Assembly: GCA_902538225.1 (NCBI GenBank)
Contig: CACBEF010000001.1
Location: forward strand, 1-64,000
Direction of reading: 5' to 3'
From: an uncultured Prochlorococcus sp.
GTDB taxonomy: Bacteria; Cyanobacteriota; Cyanobacteriia; PCC-6307; Cyanobiaceae
Length of the DNA: 64,000 nt
Shown: piece after piece, positions 53,576-64,000 of the stretch
Numbering within the stretch: position 1 is the stretch's first letter
Layout: the number at the start of each line of letters is the position of its first letter
The notes under the pieces: generated by a model
Databases searched by the model: none
Told to the model about the DNA's origin: nothing
What the model saw: the letters and a program-made list of their open reading frames with translations, nothing else
Made by a program: the position numbers and the translations under genes

Positions 53576-54151
53576 ATGAAAAATTTATTTTTAGCGAGTA
53601 AGAATAAAGGTAAAATTGAAGAATATAAGAAATTGCTCGCTGGAGTTAAATGTAAATTGTTACTCCAGCCAGAATCATTAGAAGTTGAAGAGGATGGACT
53701 GACATTTAGAGATAATGCAATTAAAAAAGCGAGTGAAGTTTCGAGAAAAACGAATAATTTTTCAATAGCAGATGATTCAGGAATTTGTATTGAAGCACTA
53801 GGTGGTAAGCCTGGCATTTACTCATCTAGATATGCAGAAAATGATCAGAAGAGAATTGAACGAGTTTTAAGAGAACTTGATGGAGTTCAAAATAGAAGTG
53901 CTTTCTTTATTGCTAATATTTGTCTTTGTTCCCCAAATGGTGAAGTGATTATTGAATCTGAGGCCAAATGTCATGGCAATATTATTTTAAACCCCAGAGG
54001 AAAAAGTGGTTTTGGCTATGACCCAATTTTTGAGGAGAGTTCTACCAGATTAACTTTCGCAGAAATGAATAATGATATTAAAGACTCTTGTAGTCATAGA
54101 GGTAAAGCATTAAAAAAGATTATTCCAGATTTAATTGAAATTTTTTCTTAA
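53576..54151 (+). CDS. rdgB: Non-canonical purine NTP pyrophosphatase (RdgB/HAM1)
   Basis: LASKNKGKIEEYKKLL, IADDSGICIEALGGKPGIYSSRYA, GKSGFGYDPIF; ATG at 53576 preferred over the track start at 53537. Confidence 0.95.
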   Translation: MKNLFLASKNKGKIEEYKKLLAGVKCKLLLQPESLEVEEDGLTFRDNAIKKASEVSRKTNNFSIADDSGICIEALGGKPGIYSSRYAENDQKRIERVLRELDGVQNRSAFFIANICLCSPNGEVIIESEAKCHGNIILNPRGKSGFGYDPIFEESSTRLTFAEMNNDIKDSCSHRGKALKKIIPDLIEIFS

Positions 54152-54153
54152 AT

Positions 54154-55638
54154 TCAATTAACCCAAGATCCATGAAGGCCATGAGGAATTGAAATGGGTA
54201 ATTCATAAACAGCTAATTCTTTTAAGTCTTTTGCGTCTAATATCACTAAATCGCTTCCTCTTCTTTCTCCGTTCCATAGAAGTATAAATAAAAATCCCTC
54301 ATCTTCTTTTGAAGAGTTTTCTGATGGAACCATTATTGGTTCACTAACAAATCCACTTGGACCTGCTGACCAAAAAATCTCTTCCTTAGAAGTTAAATTT
54401 ATTTTTTTTATTGCTTGAAGTGGAGCGTTCCCCAGCTTTTGAGATGTGCTTGCCATCCAACTAAAAGTTGCTTTTAATCCTAAGTTTTTAGGATTAATAA
54501 CAGCAAATTCACAACATTGTTCACTGAAAGTTTCAAGTTCACAAGTTTTTGTTTTTAGATCGATAATTGATCTTTTCAGTTTTCCTTCTGGATATTTATC
54601 AAAGTCAATATCCCTAAAATTCTCGTCTGGACCAACTGATGGGAAATCATCATAAAAAATACTATCTAATACGATTTTGGAATCTTTTTCAAATGCGTTT
54701 ACATGATGAAAAACGAATCCTTCTGGAGCATCTATTGTTAAAGGAGGCTGTCCTCTAAATAATCCACTTTCTCTGGGGATGATAAAAAACTTTGCCTTTT
54801 TACTTGGGTTTGACTTTAGACATTGTGCTGCTCCTTTTTGACCCATTACAAATGGAAGAGGATTGAAATCAATAGCATTCTGTAAAAATATTGCCCAATT
54901 AGTTGTTATTGCGAAATCATGAAGGAATGCAAAGCCATTAAAGGTATCTTTTCTGTCAAAAATGAGCTCTCCAGAATTTGTACCAGCATTATCAAATTCC
55001 ATTAATCTAATGGTACTTTTTGGCCCGGTTTGTACTCCAAAAGTGACTAAAAGTTCTGGAGATGTATTTGAGTTTAGGTCTGTTTTGGGATGAGCACTGA
55101 ATGCTTCGTTAGGCTTGAGTACTCCTTTTAATGTTGTTAAACCAATAGTTTCAAGACTATCAGGATCCATTGCATGTGGACCTGCTGCTTCCCACAATGC
55201 GAGAATTTCATCTCCTAATTTAATGACATGTGTATTAGCGATATTCTTGAATTTTAGATCTAATGCATTATTTAAAATTCCTCCATTTTTTTGTGTTCCA
55301 AAAACACCTCTATAAATAAATTTATCAATTTTTTCTTCTTCCAAATAGCCCTTAGTTTTAACAAATCTATTTGTTAAGAATGGCTGACCATTTTCGAATT
55401 TTATGGATGTTATCATCCCATCACCATCAAATGGATGATGAACCCATTGTCCACCTCTCTCTAATATTCCTGGTCCATTTCTTAATAATGTCCCATTTAA
55501 ATTTTTAATATTATTACCTTTGCTAATTTTTATAGGCTCTTTAGTTAGCTCCTTTTCTACATTTTGATAAGCACTTGACCAATCTTCTTTTTTAAAAATA
55601 TTTAATTTATCAATTTTTTTATCTTGTAAATTAGTCAC
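54154..55638 (-). CDS. Carotenoid oxygenase (RPE65/CCD family)
   Basis: LNGTLLRNGPGILERGGQWVHHPFDGDGMI, FLHDFAITTNWAIFLQ, HHVNAFE, PHGLHGSW histidine ligands. Confidence 0.95.
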   Translation of the reverse strand: MTNLQDKKIDKLNIFKKEDWSSAYQNVEKELTKEPIKISKGNNIKNLNGTLLRNGPGILERGGQWVHHPFDGDGMITSIKFENGQPFLTNRFVKTKGYLEEEKIDKFIYRGVFGTQKNGGILNNALDLKFKNIANTHVIKLGDEILALWEAAGPHAMDPDSLETIGLTTLKGVLKPNEAFSAHPKTDLNSNTSPELLVTFGVQTGPKSTIRLMEFDNAGTNSGELIFDRKDTFNGFAFLHDFAITTNWAIFLQNAIDFNPLPFVMGQKGAAQCLKSNPSKKAKFFIIPRESGLFRGQPPLTIDAPEGFVFHHVNAFEKDSKIVLDSIFYDDFPSVGPDENFRDIDFDKYPEGKLKRSIIDLKTKTCELETFSEQCCEFAVINPKNLGLKATFSWMASTSQKLGNAPLQAIKKINLTSKEEIFWSAGPSGFVSEPIMVPSENSSKEDEGFLFILLWNGERRGSDLVILDAKDLKELAVYELPISIPHGLHGSWVN

Positions 55639-55710
55639 AACATAGTAATCACTTTATCTATCTTCGCCAAAAATCAACTGAATTGTGGCTGATTCGAAAA
55701 AATTTCTATT

Positions 55711-56316
55711 TTATTGTTTTTCTAACATTCCTTTACTGCTTGGAATTGAATCAGATCTTCTTGGATCTATCTCGGTAGCCATTCTCATTGCTCTTGAAAA
55801 AGCTTTAAAGCACGCCTCAACTATGTGATGTGAATTACTTCCTCGTATTTGATTAATATGCAGAGTAATACCGCTGTTATTTACAAAGGCAATAAAAAAC
55901 TCTCTTACTAGTTCAGTATCATAATTTCCTATTCTAGGGGCTTTTAATTGAAGATCATAAGATAAATGCGGTCTACCAGAACAGTCTAAAGTGACTTGAA
56001 CTAATGCTTCATCTAATGGGGCAAAGAAATGTCCAAATCTGCTTATTCCTTTTCTTTCTGCCAAGGCTTTTGAAAATGCTTTGCCTAATGCTATTCCTAC
56101 ATCTTCATTTGTATGATGATCATCAATATGGGTATCTCCAATTGCTTTTATTTTTAAATCGAACAAACCATGACTGGATATTTGATGAAGCATATGATCT
56201 AAGAATGGTATTCCAGTATCAATCTCAGAAATTCCATTTCCATCTAAGTTTATAAATACAGAAATATCTGTTTCATTCGTTTTTCTTTTTATTTCAGATT
56301 GCCTTAGAGATGACAT
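55711..56316 (-). CDS. hisB: Imidazoleglycerol-phosphate dehydratase
   Basis: [49 protein letters not shown]. Confidence 0.97.
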   Translation of the reverse strand: MSSLRQSEIKRKTNETDISVFINLDGNGISEIDTGIPFLDHMLHQISSHGLFDLKIKAIGDTHIDDHHTNEDVGIALGKAFSKALAERKGISRFGHFFAPLDEALVQVTLDCSGRPHLSYDLQLKAPRIGNYDTELVREFFIAFVNNSGITLHINQIRGSNSHHIVEACFKAFSRAMRMATEIDPRRSDSIPSSKGMLEKQ

Positions 56317-56336
56317 TTTTATGCAAAAAACTTAGT

Positions 56337-57119
56337 TTACATTCCATTAATGCAGTAACCCGCATCAACATAAATTGTTTGGCCTGAAATGCCGCTAGAG
56401 AGATCACTTAATAAAAAAGCAGCTGTATTACCTACTTCTGTTTGGGTGACTGTTCTGCGTAAAGGAGCCTTTTCTTCAACATTGTGAATCATATCTAAAA
56501 TGCCACCTATAGCAGAACTCGCAAGTGTTCTTATAGGCCCAGCACTTATTGCGTTAACTCTGACTTGTTTTTCGGGACCAAGTTCTGCAGAAAGATATCT
56601 TACTGAAGCTTCTAAAGCTGCTTTAGCAACTCCCATCACGTTATAGTTAGGAATCGCCCTTTCTGAACCTAAATAAGTTAATGAGACAACTCCAGCACCA
56701 TCACTAAAAAGTGGTTTTGCTGCTTTACATAAAGGTGCTAACGAATACGCACTTATATTAAGAGCCCTATCAAAACCCTCTGAAGTGGTAGCACTATAAT
56801 CTCCAATCAATTCATCGCGTCCTGCAAATGCTAGGCAGTGAACTAATCCGTCAATTTGCCCCCAATTGTCTTTTATATTTTTAAAGATTTCTTCAATTTG
56901 AGCTGGATTTTGAACATCAAGAGGCAAAAACAACGATGGGTTTAAAGGTTCAGTTAGTTCTCTAACTTTAGACTCGAATCTTCCCTTATCATCAGGCAAA
57001 TATGTGATTCCAAGTTCTGCGCCAGCTTTTGAAAGTTGTTGAGCGATACCCCATGCTATTGAACGATTGTTGGCAATTCCCGTAACAAGAATTTTTTTGC
57101 CAGTTAGATTTAGAAGCAT
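56337..57119 (-). CDS. fabI: Enoyl-[acyl-carrier-protein] reductase (NADH)
   Basis: ILVTGIANNRSIAWGIAQ, YNVMGVAKAALEASVRYLSAELG. Confidence 0.97.
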   Translation of the reverse strand: MLLNLTGKKILVTGIANNRSIAWGIAQQLSKAGAELGITYLPDDKGRFESKVRELTEPLNPSLFLPLDVQNPAQIEEIFKNIKDNWGQIDGLVHCLAFAGRDELIGDYSATTSEGFDRALNISAYSLAPLCKAAKPLFSDGAGVVSLTYLGSERAIPNYNVMGVAKAALEASVRYLSAELGPEKQVRVNAISAGPIRTLASSAIGGILDMIHNVEEKAPLRRTVTQTEVGNTAAFLLSDLSSGISGQTIYVDAGYCINGM

Positions 57120-57218
57120 TTTGTTTATTATTTCTATTATTCTCCTATATAAAAGTACCTATCTTTACGGATTACTGCAAAATATACAATAATTTTCAAA
57201 TATCAAAGAATTTTTAAC

Positions 57219-57818
57219 TTGAACATGGTAAGAACAAATTCTATGGTTTTGGAATTAGGTTTTCAATTACCGAATTTCGAAATGTTAAATGCTAATTCTT
57301 CAAAAAATGAATATTTTAATTCTCATAATCTAGATAATCGGCATTTACTTTTAATGTTTATTTGTGCCCATTGCCCATTTGTTAAATATATCGAGAATCA
57401 AATTTTCACCTTAAGTAAAGAAATTGAAAATACAGTTCAAACAGTTGCAATTTCTAGTAATGATATTGTCACTCATCCTTCAGATTCTCCTAAAAATTTG
57501 AGATTACAAGCACAAATACAGGGATGGAGTTTTCCTTATCTATATGATGAAAATCAAAATTTTGCTAAGAAATTACAAGCGGCTTGCACCCCAGATTTTT
57601 ATCTTTTTTCAAATGAAGGAGATGGTGATTTTTTATTGTATTATCATGGCCAATTAGACGAAAGTAGACCAGGTAATAATATCCCTCTATCTGGAAAAGA
57701 TTTGCTCTCTGCTGTAAAAGATTTGAATCAAGACAATTCTTATCCTTCAAATCAAATGCCTTCTTTAGGTTGCAATATAAAATGGACTCCTGGTAAAGAA
57801 CCAAATTGGTTTAAATGA
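57219..57818 (+). CDS. Thioredoxin-fold (AhpC/TSA-like) protein
   Basis: FICAHCPFVKYIENQI, AACTPDFYLF, SLGCNIKWTPGKEPNWF. Confidence 0.88.
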   Translation: MNMVRTNSMVLELGFQLPNFEMLNANSSKNEYFNSHNLDNRHLLLMFICAHCPFVKYIENQIFTLSKEIENTVQTVAISSNDIVTHPSDSPKNLRLQAQIQGWSFPYLYDENQNFAKKLQAACTPDFYLFSNEGDGDFLLYYHGQLDESRPGNNIPLSGKDLLSAVKDLNQDNSYPSNQMPSLGCNIKWTPGKEPNWFK

Positions 57819-57870
57819 ATTAAAAATTTTTTTCCCCATAGAAATATGGTTTAGGGTTAATATATTTACT

Positions 57871-59076
57871 ATGCAGATACCTCCATTTACTTTAGATAGG
57901 CAGTTCCAAGAAATTGGCTCTGAAATTGAGAGTGAGGTTTCTAAAGTTTTAAAAGGGGGCCAGTATATTGGAGGACAAGAAATTGCCAAATTTGAGGAGA
58001 GTTTTTCAAATCTGATTGGTGTTGAAAATACTATTGGATGTAATAGTGGAACTGATGCTTTAGTATTAGCTTTGCGCGCATTAGATATTGGTGTGGGTGA
58101 TGAAGTTATTACCTCATCTTTTAGCTTTTTTGCAACTGCAGAGGCTATTAGTGCAGTTGGTGCTAATCCTGTTTTGGTAGATATAGATCCAGAAACTTAT
58201 CTCATTAATACTGAACTAATAGAACAAGAAATAAATTCTAATACTAAGGCAATTATGCCAGTTCATCTATTTGGTAATGCAGTGAATATGACCATAATAA
58301 AATCTTTGGCCAAGAAATATGACTTAAAAGTAATCGAAGATTGTGCTCAGGCAACATGCACAATGTGGGAAACTTCCAAAGTTGGTAGTATCGGTGATAT
58401 AGGCTGTTTTAGCTTTTTCCCTACTAAAAATTTAGGAGCTGCTGGAGATGGTGGAGCAGTAACAACTTCAGATCAGAAGATTGCAAAAAAAATTAGAGAA
58501 CTGGCTGTTCATGGCAGCCCAATAAGATATCATCATACCCAAATTGGATATAACAGCAGACTTGATACCATTCAAGCTGCCATATTAAATATTAAAATTA
58601 AATATATTTCTAAGTGGATTAATAATCGCCAAATAATTGCTAATAATTACCTTGATTTATTAGAAAAAAATCCATTTATTAGTTTTCCAAAAATTAGCTC
58701 TGATTCAATTTCCCATTCTTGGAATCAATTTGTAATCAAATTAAGAAACGATAAATATTTTTTAAATGAAGATTTTTCAAATTTATTTGATACTGATTGC
58801 AAAAAATACTATTCCTTAAGGAATTTGGTAAAACAACAACTTTTTGAAAAAGGTATTAATTCAATTATTTATTATCCAATTCCAATACACGCACAAATAG
58901 CTTACAAAAATAAAAATTTTTCTAGAACAAAACTCATTAACACAGAGAGAATTTGTACAGAAGTTCTTAGTCTTCCAATGTTCCCTGAAATTTCTTATGA
59001 AGAACAAGTTTATGTAGCAGAAAATTTAAATAAAGTTTTAAAGAATTGTATAGCGGAAATTCAAATTTCAGCATAA
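57871..59076 (+). CDS. DegT/DnrJ/EryC1/StrS family aminotransferase
   Basis: GCNSGTDALVLALRALDIGVGDEVITSSFSFFATAEAI, FSFFPTKNLGAAGDGGAVTT. Confidence 0.94.
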   Translation: MQIPPFTLDRQFQEIGSEIESEVSKVLKGGQYIGGQEIAKFEESFSNLIGVENTIGCNSGTDALVLALRALDIGVGDEVITSSFSFFATAEAISAVGANPVLVDIDPETYLINTELIEQEINSNTKAIMPVHLFGNAVNMTIIKSLAKKYDLKVIEDCAQATCTMWETSKVGSIGDIGCFSFFPTKNLGAAGDGGAVTTSDQKIAKKIRELAVHGSPIRYHHTQIGYNSRLDTIQAAILNIKIKYISKWINNRQIIANNYLDLLEKNPFISFPKISSDSISHSWNQFVIKLRNDKYFLNEDFSNLFDTDCKKYYSLRNLVKQQLFEKGINSIIYYPIPIHAQIAYKNKNFSRTKLINTERICTEVLSLPMFPEISYEEQVYVAENLNKVLKNCIAEIQISA

Positions 59077-60497
59077 AGTGATTTAAATAATCTTTGTTGT
59101 ATGTTGTGATTGACAATTGGGCTTGAATAATTATTTTTTTCTAAATTAGATATCTCCCCATTTAATAATTCTGAATTTGACACTTTAGATAATTCAGGAA
59201 TCCAATATTTTATATATTCACAAATAGGATCAAATTTTTTTGCTTGGGTATATGGATTAAAAATTCTAAGTGGTTTTGGATCCATACCGCTACTGGCGCT
59301 CCATTGCCATCCCCCATTGTTTGCAGCTAAGTCTCCATCAACCAAAGTCTCCATAAATTTTTTCTCGCCCATTTGCCAATTGCATATAAGATCTTTTACC
59401 AGAAATGAAGCGACAATCATCCTACATCTGTTATGCATCCAGCCAGTACTATTTAGTTGACGCATTGCAGCATCAACTATAGGTACTCCGGTCTCTCCGT
59501 TGCTCCAATGCTGAAACCATTCATTATTGTTTTGCCATAGAAAGTGATCCCATTTTTTTCTATATGGACCTTTCTCTAGCTCTGGGAAATGGAATAAGCA
59601 ATGTTGATAAAATTCACGCCAAACAAGTTCTTTTTGCCAAGTTTCAATTGATAGATAATTTCCTTGATTTGCAAAATCTGAATTTAAATTTAATGTGGCG
59701 TTCCAAATTTTTCTAATGCTAATGGTACCGAATCTGAGAGATGCACTTAGAAAAGATGTCCCATTATGGGAAGGAAAATCTCTTGCAGAATTATAAGAAT
59801 ATATTTTTTTTTCGTTAATGAAGTTTTCTAATAATGTTTCTGCAGCATTCTCTCCAGGTCTACATGGACAGATATTCGAACCAGGAAATATGATATTTTT
59901 GACAAATTTCTCTAGAACCGAATCAGATGAATTTATTATCTTATTTTCTTTGAGTTTATTATCTATATCTTTAAACTGGAAAACAACTTTATCTTGGTCA
60001 TATGGACCAAATAAATTCATTTTTGATTTAAGGTTTTTATAAAAAGGCCCATAAACTGAATAAGGTTTATTATTTCCGGAAAATATTTTTAAAGGTTCTA
60101 CTAATAAGTGATCCCAAGTTTCAATAACTTGAATATTTTGTTCTTCTAAATTTTTTTTAATTTTTAAATCGCGATTAATCTCATAAGATTCAATTGATCT
60201 ATTCCAAAAAACAAATTTAGCATCTATTTTCTTTGCTAATTGAGGAATTATTAATACCGGATCTCCTTCTTCCATAATTAATCTACTGCCCATTTTTTTC
60301 CAATTATTTCCTAATTCTTGAAGCGAATTTCCTAGAAACCAAGCTCTTGAACTTGCATTGAAATCGTGTGGGTAATTTTTATCAAATATGTAAGTTGAAG
60401 TAATAGCATTTGATAATGAAAATGCTTTGATTAAAGCTTGATTGTCAAATATTCTTAAATCCTTTCTATGCCAAAAAAGTATTCTAGGTTTATTCAT
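59061..60497 (-). CDS. DNA photolyase / cryptochrome family
   Basis: FWHRKDLRIFDNQAL, ELVWREFYQH, WMHNRCRMIVASFL, NNGGWQWSASSGMDP. Confidence 0.95.
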   Translation of the reverse strand: MNKPRILFWHRKDLRIFDNQALIKAFSLSNAITSTYIFDKNYPHDFNASSRAWFLGNSLQELGNNWKKMGSRLIMEEGDPVLIIPQLAKKIDAKFVFWNRSIESYEINRDLKIKKNLEEQNIQVIETWDHLLVEPLKIFSGNNKPYSVYGPFYKNLKSKMNLFGPYDQDKVVFQFKDIDNKLKENKIINSSDSVLEKFVKNIIFPGSNICPCRPGENAAETLLENFINEKKIYSYNSARDFPSHNGTSFLSASLRFGTISIRKIWNATLNLNSDFANQGNYLSIETWQKELVWREFYQHCLFHFPELEKGPYRKKWDHFLWQNNNEWFQHWSNGETGVPIVDAAMRQLNSTGWMHNRCRMIVASFLVKDLICNWQMGEKKFMETLVDGDLAANNGGWQWSASSGMDPKPLRIFNPYTQAKKFDPICEYIKYWIPELSKVSNSELLNGEISNLEKNNYSSPIVNHNIQQRLFKSLYAEI

Positions 60498-61120
60498 GAT
60501 TTATCTAAAAATTGTTTAGCTCTAAACCAAGCTGTCACAGTTTTTGCGTCAAGAATCTCATCCCCACTAGAAATAAGATTATCTAGTTCGTTGGGATCTA
60601 AAGTTAATACTTCTATATCTTCATCTAAATCTCCTTGAACCTCGGAATTTAGTTTGCTCAAATCACGCGCTAAAAATAAATAAATTTCTTCATCTGCATA
60701 ACCAGGAGCTGGGACAAGAGTTCCAAGTTCATCCCATTTTTTTGCACTGAATCCAGTCTCCTCTTGTATTTCTCTTTTAATTGAATTAATAGGTTTTTCA
60801 CCTATTTCTAATGTACCTGCTGGAAATTCTAATAAATACCTTGAAATAGCAAATCTATATTGCCGAAGAATGATAACTTTATTGTCTTTTGTGATAGGTA
60901 CTGCTAATGCTGCACCAGGATGTTTAATGTATCCATATTCACCTTCGTGTCCATTTGGAAGCTCAATTCTATTAATTTCGAAACTAAATTTTTTTGACTT
61001 TAACTCAGATATTTTTTCTTTAAAAATGGATCTTTTTATAAGGTTTTTGTTGCCCATATTTTTAAATAAAAATAGCCTAACAGTTATTTTTTGGTTTTGT
61101 AAATCATTTATATATACCAT
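60494..61120 (-). CDS. NUDIX hydrolase (ADP-ribose pyrophosphatase-like)
   Basis: Nudix box EIGEKPINSIKREIQEETGFSAKKWDELG; true start may be Met about 61057. Confidence 0.9.
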   Translation of the reverse strand: MVYINDLQNQKITVRLFLFKNMGNKNLIKRSIFKEKISELKSKKFSFEINRIELPNGHEGEYGYIKHPGAALAVPITKDNKVIILRQYRFAISRYLLEFPAGTLEIGEKPINSIKREIQEETGFSAKKWDELGTLVPAPGYADEEIYLFLARDLSKLNSEVQGDLDEDIEVLTLDPNELDNLISSGDEILDAKTVTAWFRAKQFLDKS

Positions 61121-61683
61121 TTTGGGGAATCAAACTTTGTGATTTTTTGGCTTCTACTTAAGATTTCAGATAGAGGTGTAATAACGAAATTCCGATTCAT
61201 GAATCTGGGGTGAGGTAATATTAATTCCTCGTCAACCGTATGAAAATCTTCCCACCAAAGAATATCTAAATCGAGACATCTAGATAGCCATTTCTTACCC
61301 TTTGGCGTCTCTTCTCGTCCGAAAAATCTCTCTAACTTTTTTAGTTCTTTTAAAAGTAATTTCGCGTTTTTATTTGATGGTTTAGGAAAAGAATTACTTT
61401 TTATAAGTAAGAGAGTATTTAAATAATTTGGCTGCTCATTTTCAACACCATGAGGTAATGTCTCATAAATTGAAGACCAAAAAAAGTTTGCGTGAAATTT
61501 GCTTTTCTCTTCTTTTTGTTTGTTGAAACTATCTCCCCACTCATCTATTATTTTCTCTATTTTTGGTTTGCAAATTAATAGTGACTCAAGAGGGCTTCCG
61601 AATTTACTATCAATATTTGCTCCGAGGGATATACATAGTCCATTTTTGATATTAAGATTTGATAATTCCACTACAAAAAACAA
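61108..61683 (-). CDS. folK: 2-amino-4-hydroxy-6-hydroxymethyldihydropteridine pyrophosphokinase
   Basis: [59 protein letters not shown]. Confidence 0.94.
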   Translation of the reverse strand: MFFVVELSNLNIKNGLCISLGANIDSKFGSPLESLLICKPKIEKIIDEWGDSFNKQKEEKSKFHANFFWSSIYETLPHGVENEQPNYLNTLLLIKSNSFPKPSNKNAKLLLKELKKLERFFGREETPKGKKWLSRCLDLDILWWEDFHTVDEELILPHPRFMNRNFVITPLSEILSRSQKITKFDSPKWYI

Positions 61684-61719
61684 AGTTATTGGATAAATTC
61701 TATATCAGGCATTTTTAAA

Positions 61720-63903
61720 GTGATTTTGAACCCCGAGTTAAAAGAAAAAGGAGAAATAAAAGATTTAATGAACTCAAAGGATTCTTTTAGAGCTTTTCCT
61801 TTGGCAGCAATTACGGGTCATAGCTTATTGAAATTATCTTTGCTTTTGGCAGCAGTTGATCCGAGTTTAGGAGGAGTGATTATCGCTGGTGGAAGAGGTA
61901 CTGGTAAATCAGTATTAGCAAGGGGTTTGCATACTTTACTCCCTCCTGTAGAAGTATTAGATAATGAATCAATACTAGAAACACTTTCTAAGAGAAATAG
62001 TAATACTTCATTAAGACCTATTGGTAGGAATCTAGATCCAGAAAAACCAGAGGAATGGGATATTAGTACTAATAAATTGTTAGAGGAGGCAATTGGAAGT
62101 GATTATTTGAATCAAATTGATGAAATTCCAAAAAAAGTAAAAGAGGCACCATTTGTTCAAGTTCCCATTGGTATAACTGAAGATAGACTTGTTGGATCAA
62201 TTGATGTCGCTGCCTCATTAAGTACGGGAGAACAAGTGTTTCAGCCTGGAATTTTAGCAGAAGCTCATAGAGGTGTTCTGTATGTAGACGATATAAATTT
62301 ATTGGATGATGGAATTGTAAATTTAATTCTTGAAGCTATAGGAAGAGAGCAAAATAATATTGAAAGAGATGGTTTGAGCCTCTCTCATCCTTGTAAGTCC
62401 CTCTTAATAGCAACTTATAATCCTGAAGAGGGTGCTTTAAGAGATCATGTTTTAGATCGTTTTGCTATTGTGCTTTCCGCAGATCAATCTATTGATAATG
62501 CTCAAAGAGTTGAGATTACAAAATCTGTTTTATCACACGCAGAAAATAATATTAAATTTTCAGAAAAATGGTCGGAAGAATCTGATAATTTATCTACTCA
62601 ATTAATTTTGGCAAGGCAATGGTTAAAGGATGTCAAGATAACAAAAGAGCAAATAACCTATTTAGTGAATGAAGCTCTTAGAGGAGGAGTAGAAGGGCAT
62701 AGGTCAGAATTATTTGCAGTAAAAGTAGCAAAGGCTAATGCAGCTCTTCGAGGTGATGAGAATGTAAATTCTGAAGACCTAAAAGTCGCAGTAAGATTAG
62801 TTATTCTTCCACGAGCAATGCAAATACCTCCAGAAGATGATGATATTCAACCACCCCCTCCAGAGGATCAGAGTCCCCCACCTCCACCACAATCAAACAA
62901 TGAAGAGTCTGAACCTGAAACTAGTGAAAATGATAATGAGCAAGACCAAGAACAAGAAGAAGAAAATTCTGATGGAGAAGAAGAATCTACGCCCGAAATA
63001 CCTGAAGATTTCATATTAGACCCTGAGGCATGTATGGTTGATCCTGATTTATTGCTTTTCTCATCTGCTAGAGCTAAAGCAGGTAATAGCGGGAGTAGAT
63101 CAGTCATATTTAGTGACAGTAGAGGAAGATATGTAAAACCTATTATTCCAAGAGGAAAAGTAAAAAGAATTGCTGTAGATGCTACCCTTCGAGCTGCTGC
63201 TCCTTATCAAAAGTCGAGAAGATTAAGGAACCCTAATAAATCAATAGTTATTGAAGAAAATGATTTTAGGGCTAAGCTTCTTCAAAAAAAGGCGGGCGCT
63301 TTAGTAATTTTTCTGGTTGATGCTAGTGGCTCTATGGCTTTAAATAGAATGCAAAGTGCTAAAGGCGCTGTAATAAGACTTTTAACAGAGGCATATGAGA
63401 ATAGGGATGAAGTTGCTCTTATTCCTTTTAGAGGTAATCAGGCCGAAGTGCTTTTGCCTCCAACAAGATCAATAACTGCTGCAAAAAGAAGGTTGGAAAC
63501 AATGCCTTGTGGTGGAGGATCTCCTCTGGCACACGGACTAACGCAATCAGCAAAAGTAGCAAAAAATGCTCTTTCAACAGGAGATATAGGTCAAGTTATT
63601 GTTGTGGGGATCACTGATGGCCGAGGTAATGTACCATTAGGATTATCTCTAGGACAAGATGAGGTTGAGGGAAAAAATAACGAAAATGAAAATGTCAATT
63701 TAAAACAGGAGGTTCTAGATATCGCTGCAAAATATCCCATGCTTGGGATAAAACTCTTAATAATTGATACAGAGAGAAAATTTATAGCAAGTGGATTTGG
63801 TAAAGAATTAGCAGAGGCTGGTCAAGGGAAATACGTCCAATTGCCAAAAGCTACAGATAAAGCAATCGCAGCTATGGCATTAAATGCCATCAATGAATTT
63901 TAA
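61720..63903 (+). CDS. chlD: Protoporphyrin IX magnesium chelatase subunit D; GTG start
   Basis: AAA+ N-terminus [14 protein letters not shown], Pro-rich/acidic linker, VWA domain [16 protein letters not shown]. Confidence 0.97.
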   Translation: MILNPELKEKGEIKDLMNSKDSFRAFPLAAITGHSLLKLSLLLAAVDPSLGGVIIAGGRGTGKSVLARGLHTLLPPVEVLDNESILETLSKRNSNTSLRPIGRNLDPEKPEEWDISTNKLLEEAIGSDYLNQIDEIPKKVKEAPFVQVPIGITEDRLVGSIDVAASLSTGEQVFQPGILAEAHRGVLYVDDINLLDDGIVNLILEAIGREQNNIERDGLSLSHPCKSLLIATYNPEEGALRDHVLDRFAIVLSADQSIDNAQRVEITKSVLSHAENNIKFSEKWSEESDNLSTQLILARQWLKDVKITKEQITYLVNEALRGGVEGHRSELFAVKVAKANAALRGDENVNSEDLKVAVRLVILPRAMQIPPEDDDIQPPPPEDQSPPPPPQSNNEESEPETSENDNEQDQEQEEENSDGEEESTPEIPEDFILDPEACMVDPDLLLFSSARAKAGNSGSRSVIFSDSRGRYVKPIIPRGKVKRIAVDATLRAAAPYQKSRRLRNPNKSIVIEENDFRAKLLQKKAGALVIFLVDASGSMALNRMQSAKGAVIRLLTEAYENRDEVALIPFRGNQAEVLLPPTRSITAAKRRLETMPCGGGSPLAHGLTQSAKVAKNALSTGDIGQVIVVGITDGRGNVPLGLSLGQDEVEGKNNENENVNLKQEVLDIAAKYPMLGIKLLIIDTERKFIASGFGKELAEAGQGKYVQLPKATDKAIAAMALNAINEF

Positions 63904-63910
63904 ATATTTC

Positions 63911-64000
63911 TTATGGATAAATTTCGTTAAGGAATTTTGAAAGTCCAATCGTTAAATCTCTTATAGATTTAGTTAATTCTTTATCTTGCGTTAATTTTTC
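63911..64000 (-). CDS. 3' end of a minus-strand CDS, possibly MlaD/ABC substrate-binding type (partial)
   Basis: Reverse complement reads EKLTQDKELTKSIRDLTIGLSKFLNEIYP*; family inferred from usual chlD neighbour only. Confidence 0.45.
   Translation of the reverse strand, partial: EKLTQDKELTKSIRDLTIGLSKFLNEIYP

Noticed and set aside
62837-63107. Plus and minus ORFs within the chlD linker
   Set aside because: Low-complexity shadow frames of the Pro/Glu-rich linker
1-64000. CRISPR array, transposase, integrase, prophage, toxin-antitoxin or biosynthetic gene cluster
   Set aside because: I saw no regularly spaced repeats, no mobile-element proteins and no island-like block of unknown ORFs; gene content is core throughout

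Overview
This 64 kb window is an AT-rich, densely packed segment of a cyanobacterial chromosome. Product content (single psbA, psbO, psbH/N/I, psbK, chlD, crtR, ntcA, amt1, many cyanobacterial DUF families) and codon usage indicate a Prochlorococcus, probably of the high-light type. It is mostly core housekeeping and photosynthesis genes, about 70 CDS. I also see three tRNAs and several small genes absent from the ORF track: psbN, psbI, psbK and a probable 42-aa protein upstream of psbA. I found no CRISPR array, transposase, prophage, toxin-antitoxin or defence island, and no convincing large new system. The observations most worth a second look are: (1) the 42-aa small ORF (1041-1169, minus) with a GAGGA Shine-Dalgarno; (2) crtR and the methylpurine-DNA glycosylase gene, which both lack any ATG/GTG/TTG start upstream of essential motifs and may start at ATA/ATT; (3) a possible multi-hairpin RNA upstream of a histidine kinase; (4) a textbook NtcA-activated promoter at amt1; (5) a TM0106-type nuclease whose RecB-like site looks degenerate while its Cys cluster and DEDD exonuclease domain are retained; (6) seven tail-to-tail gene pairs whose ends overlap, three sharing a fused 4-bp double stop. 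All calls are by eye. No database search, folding or alignment program was run.
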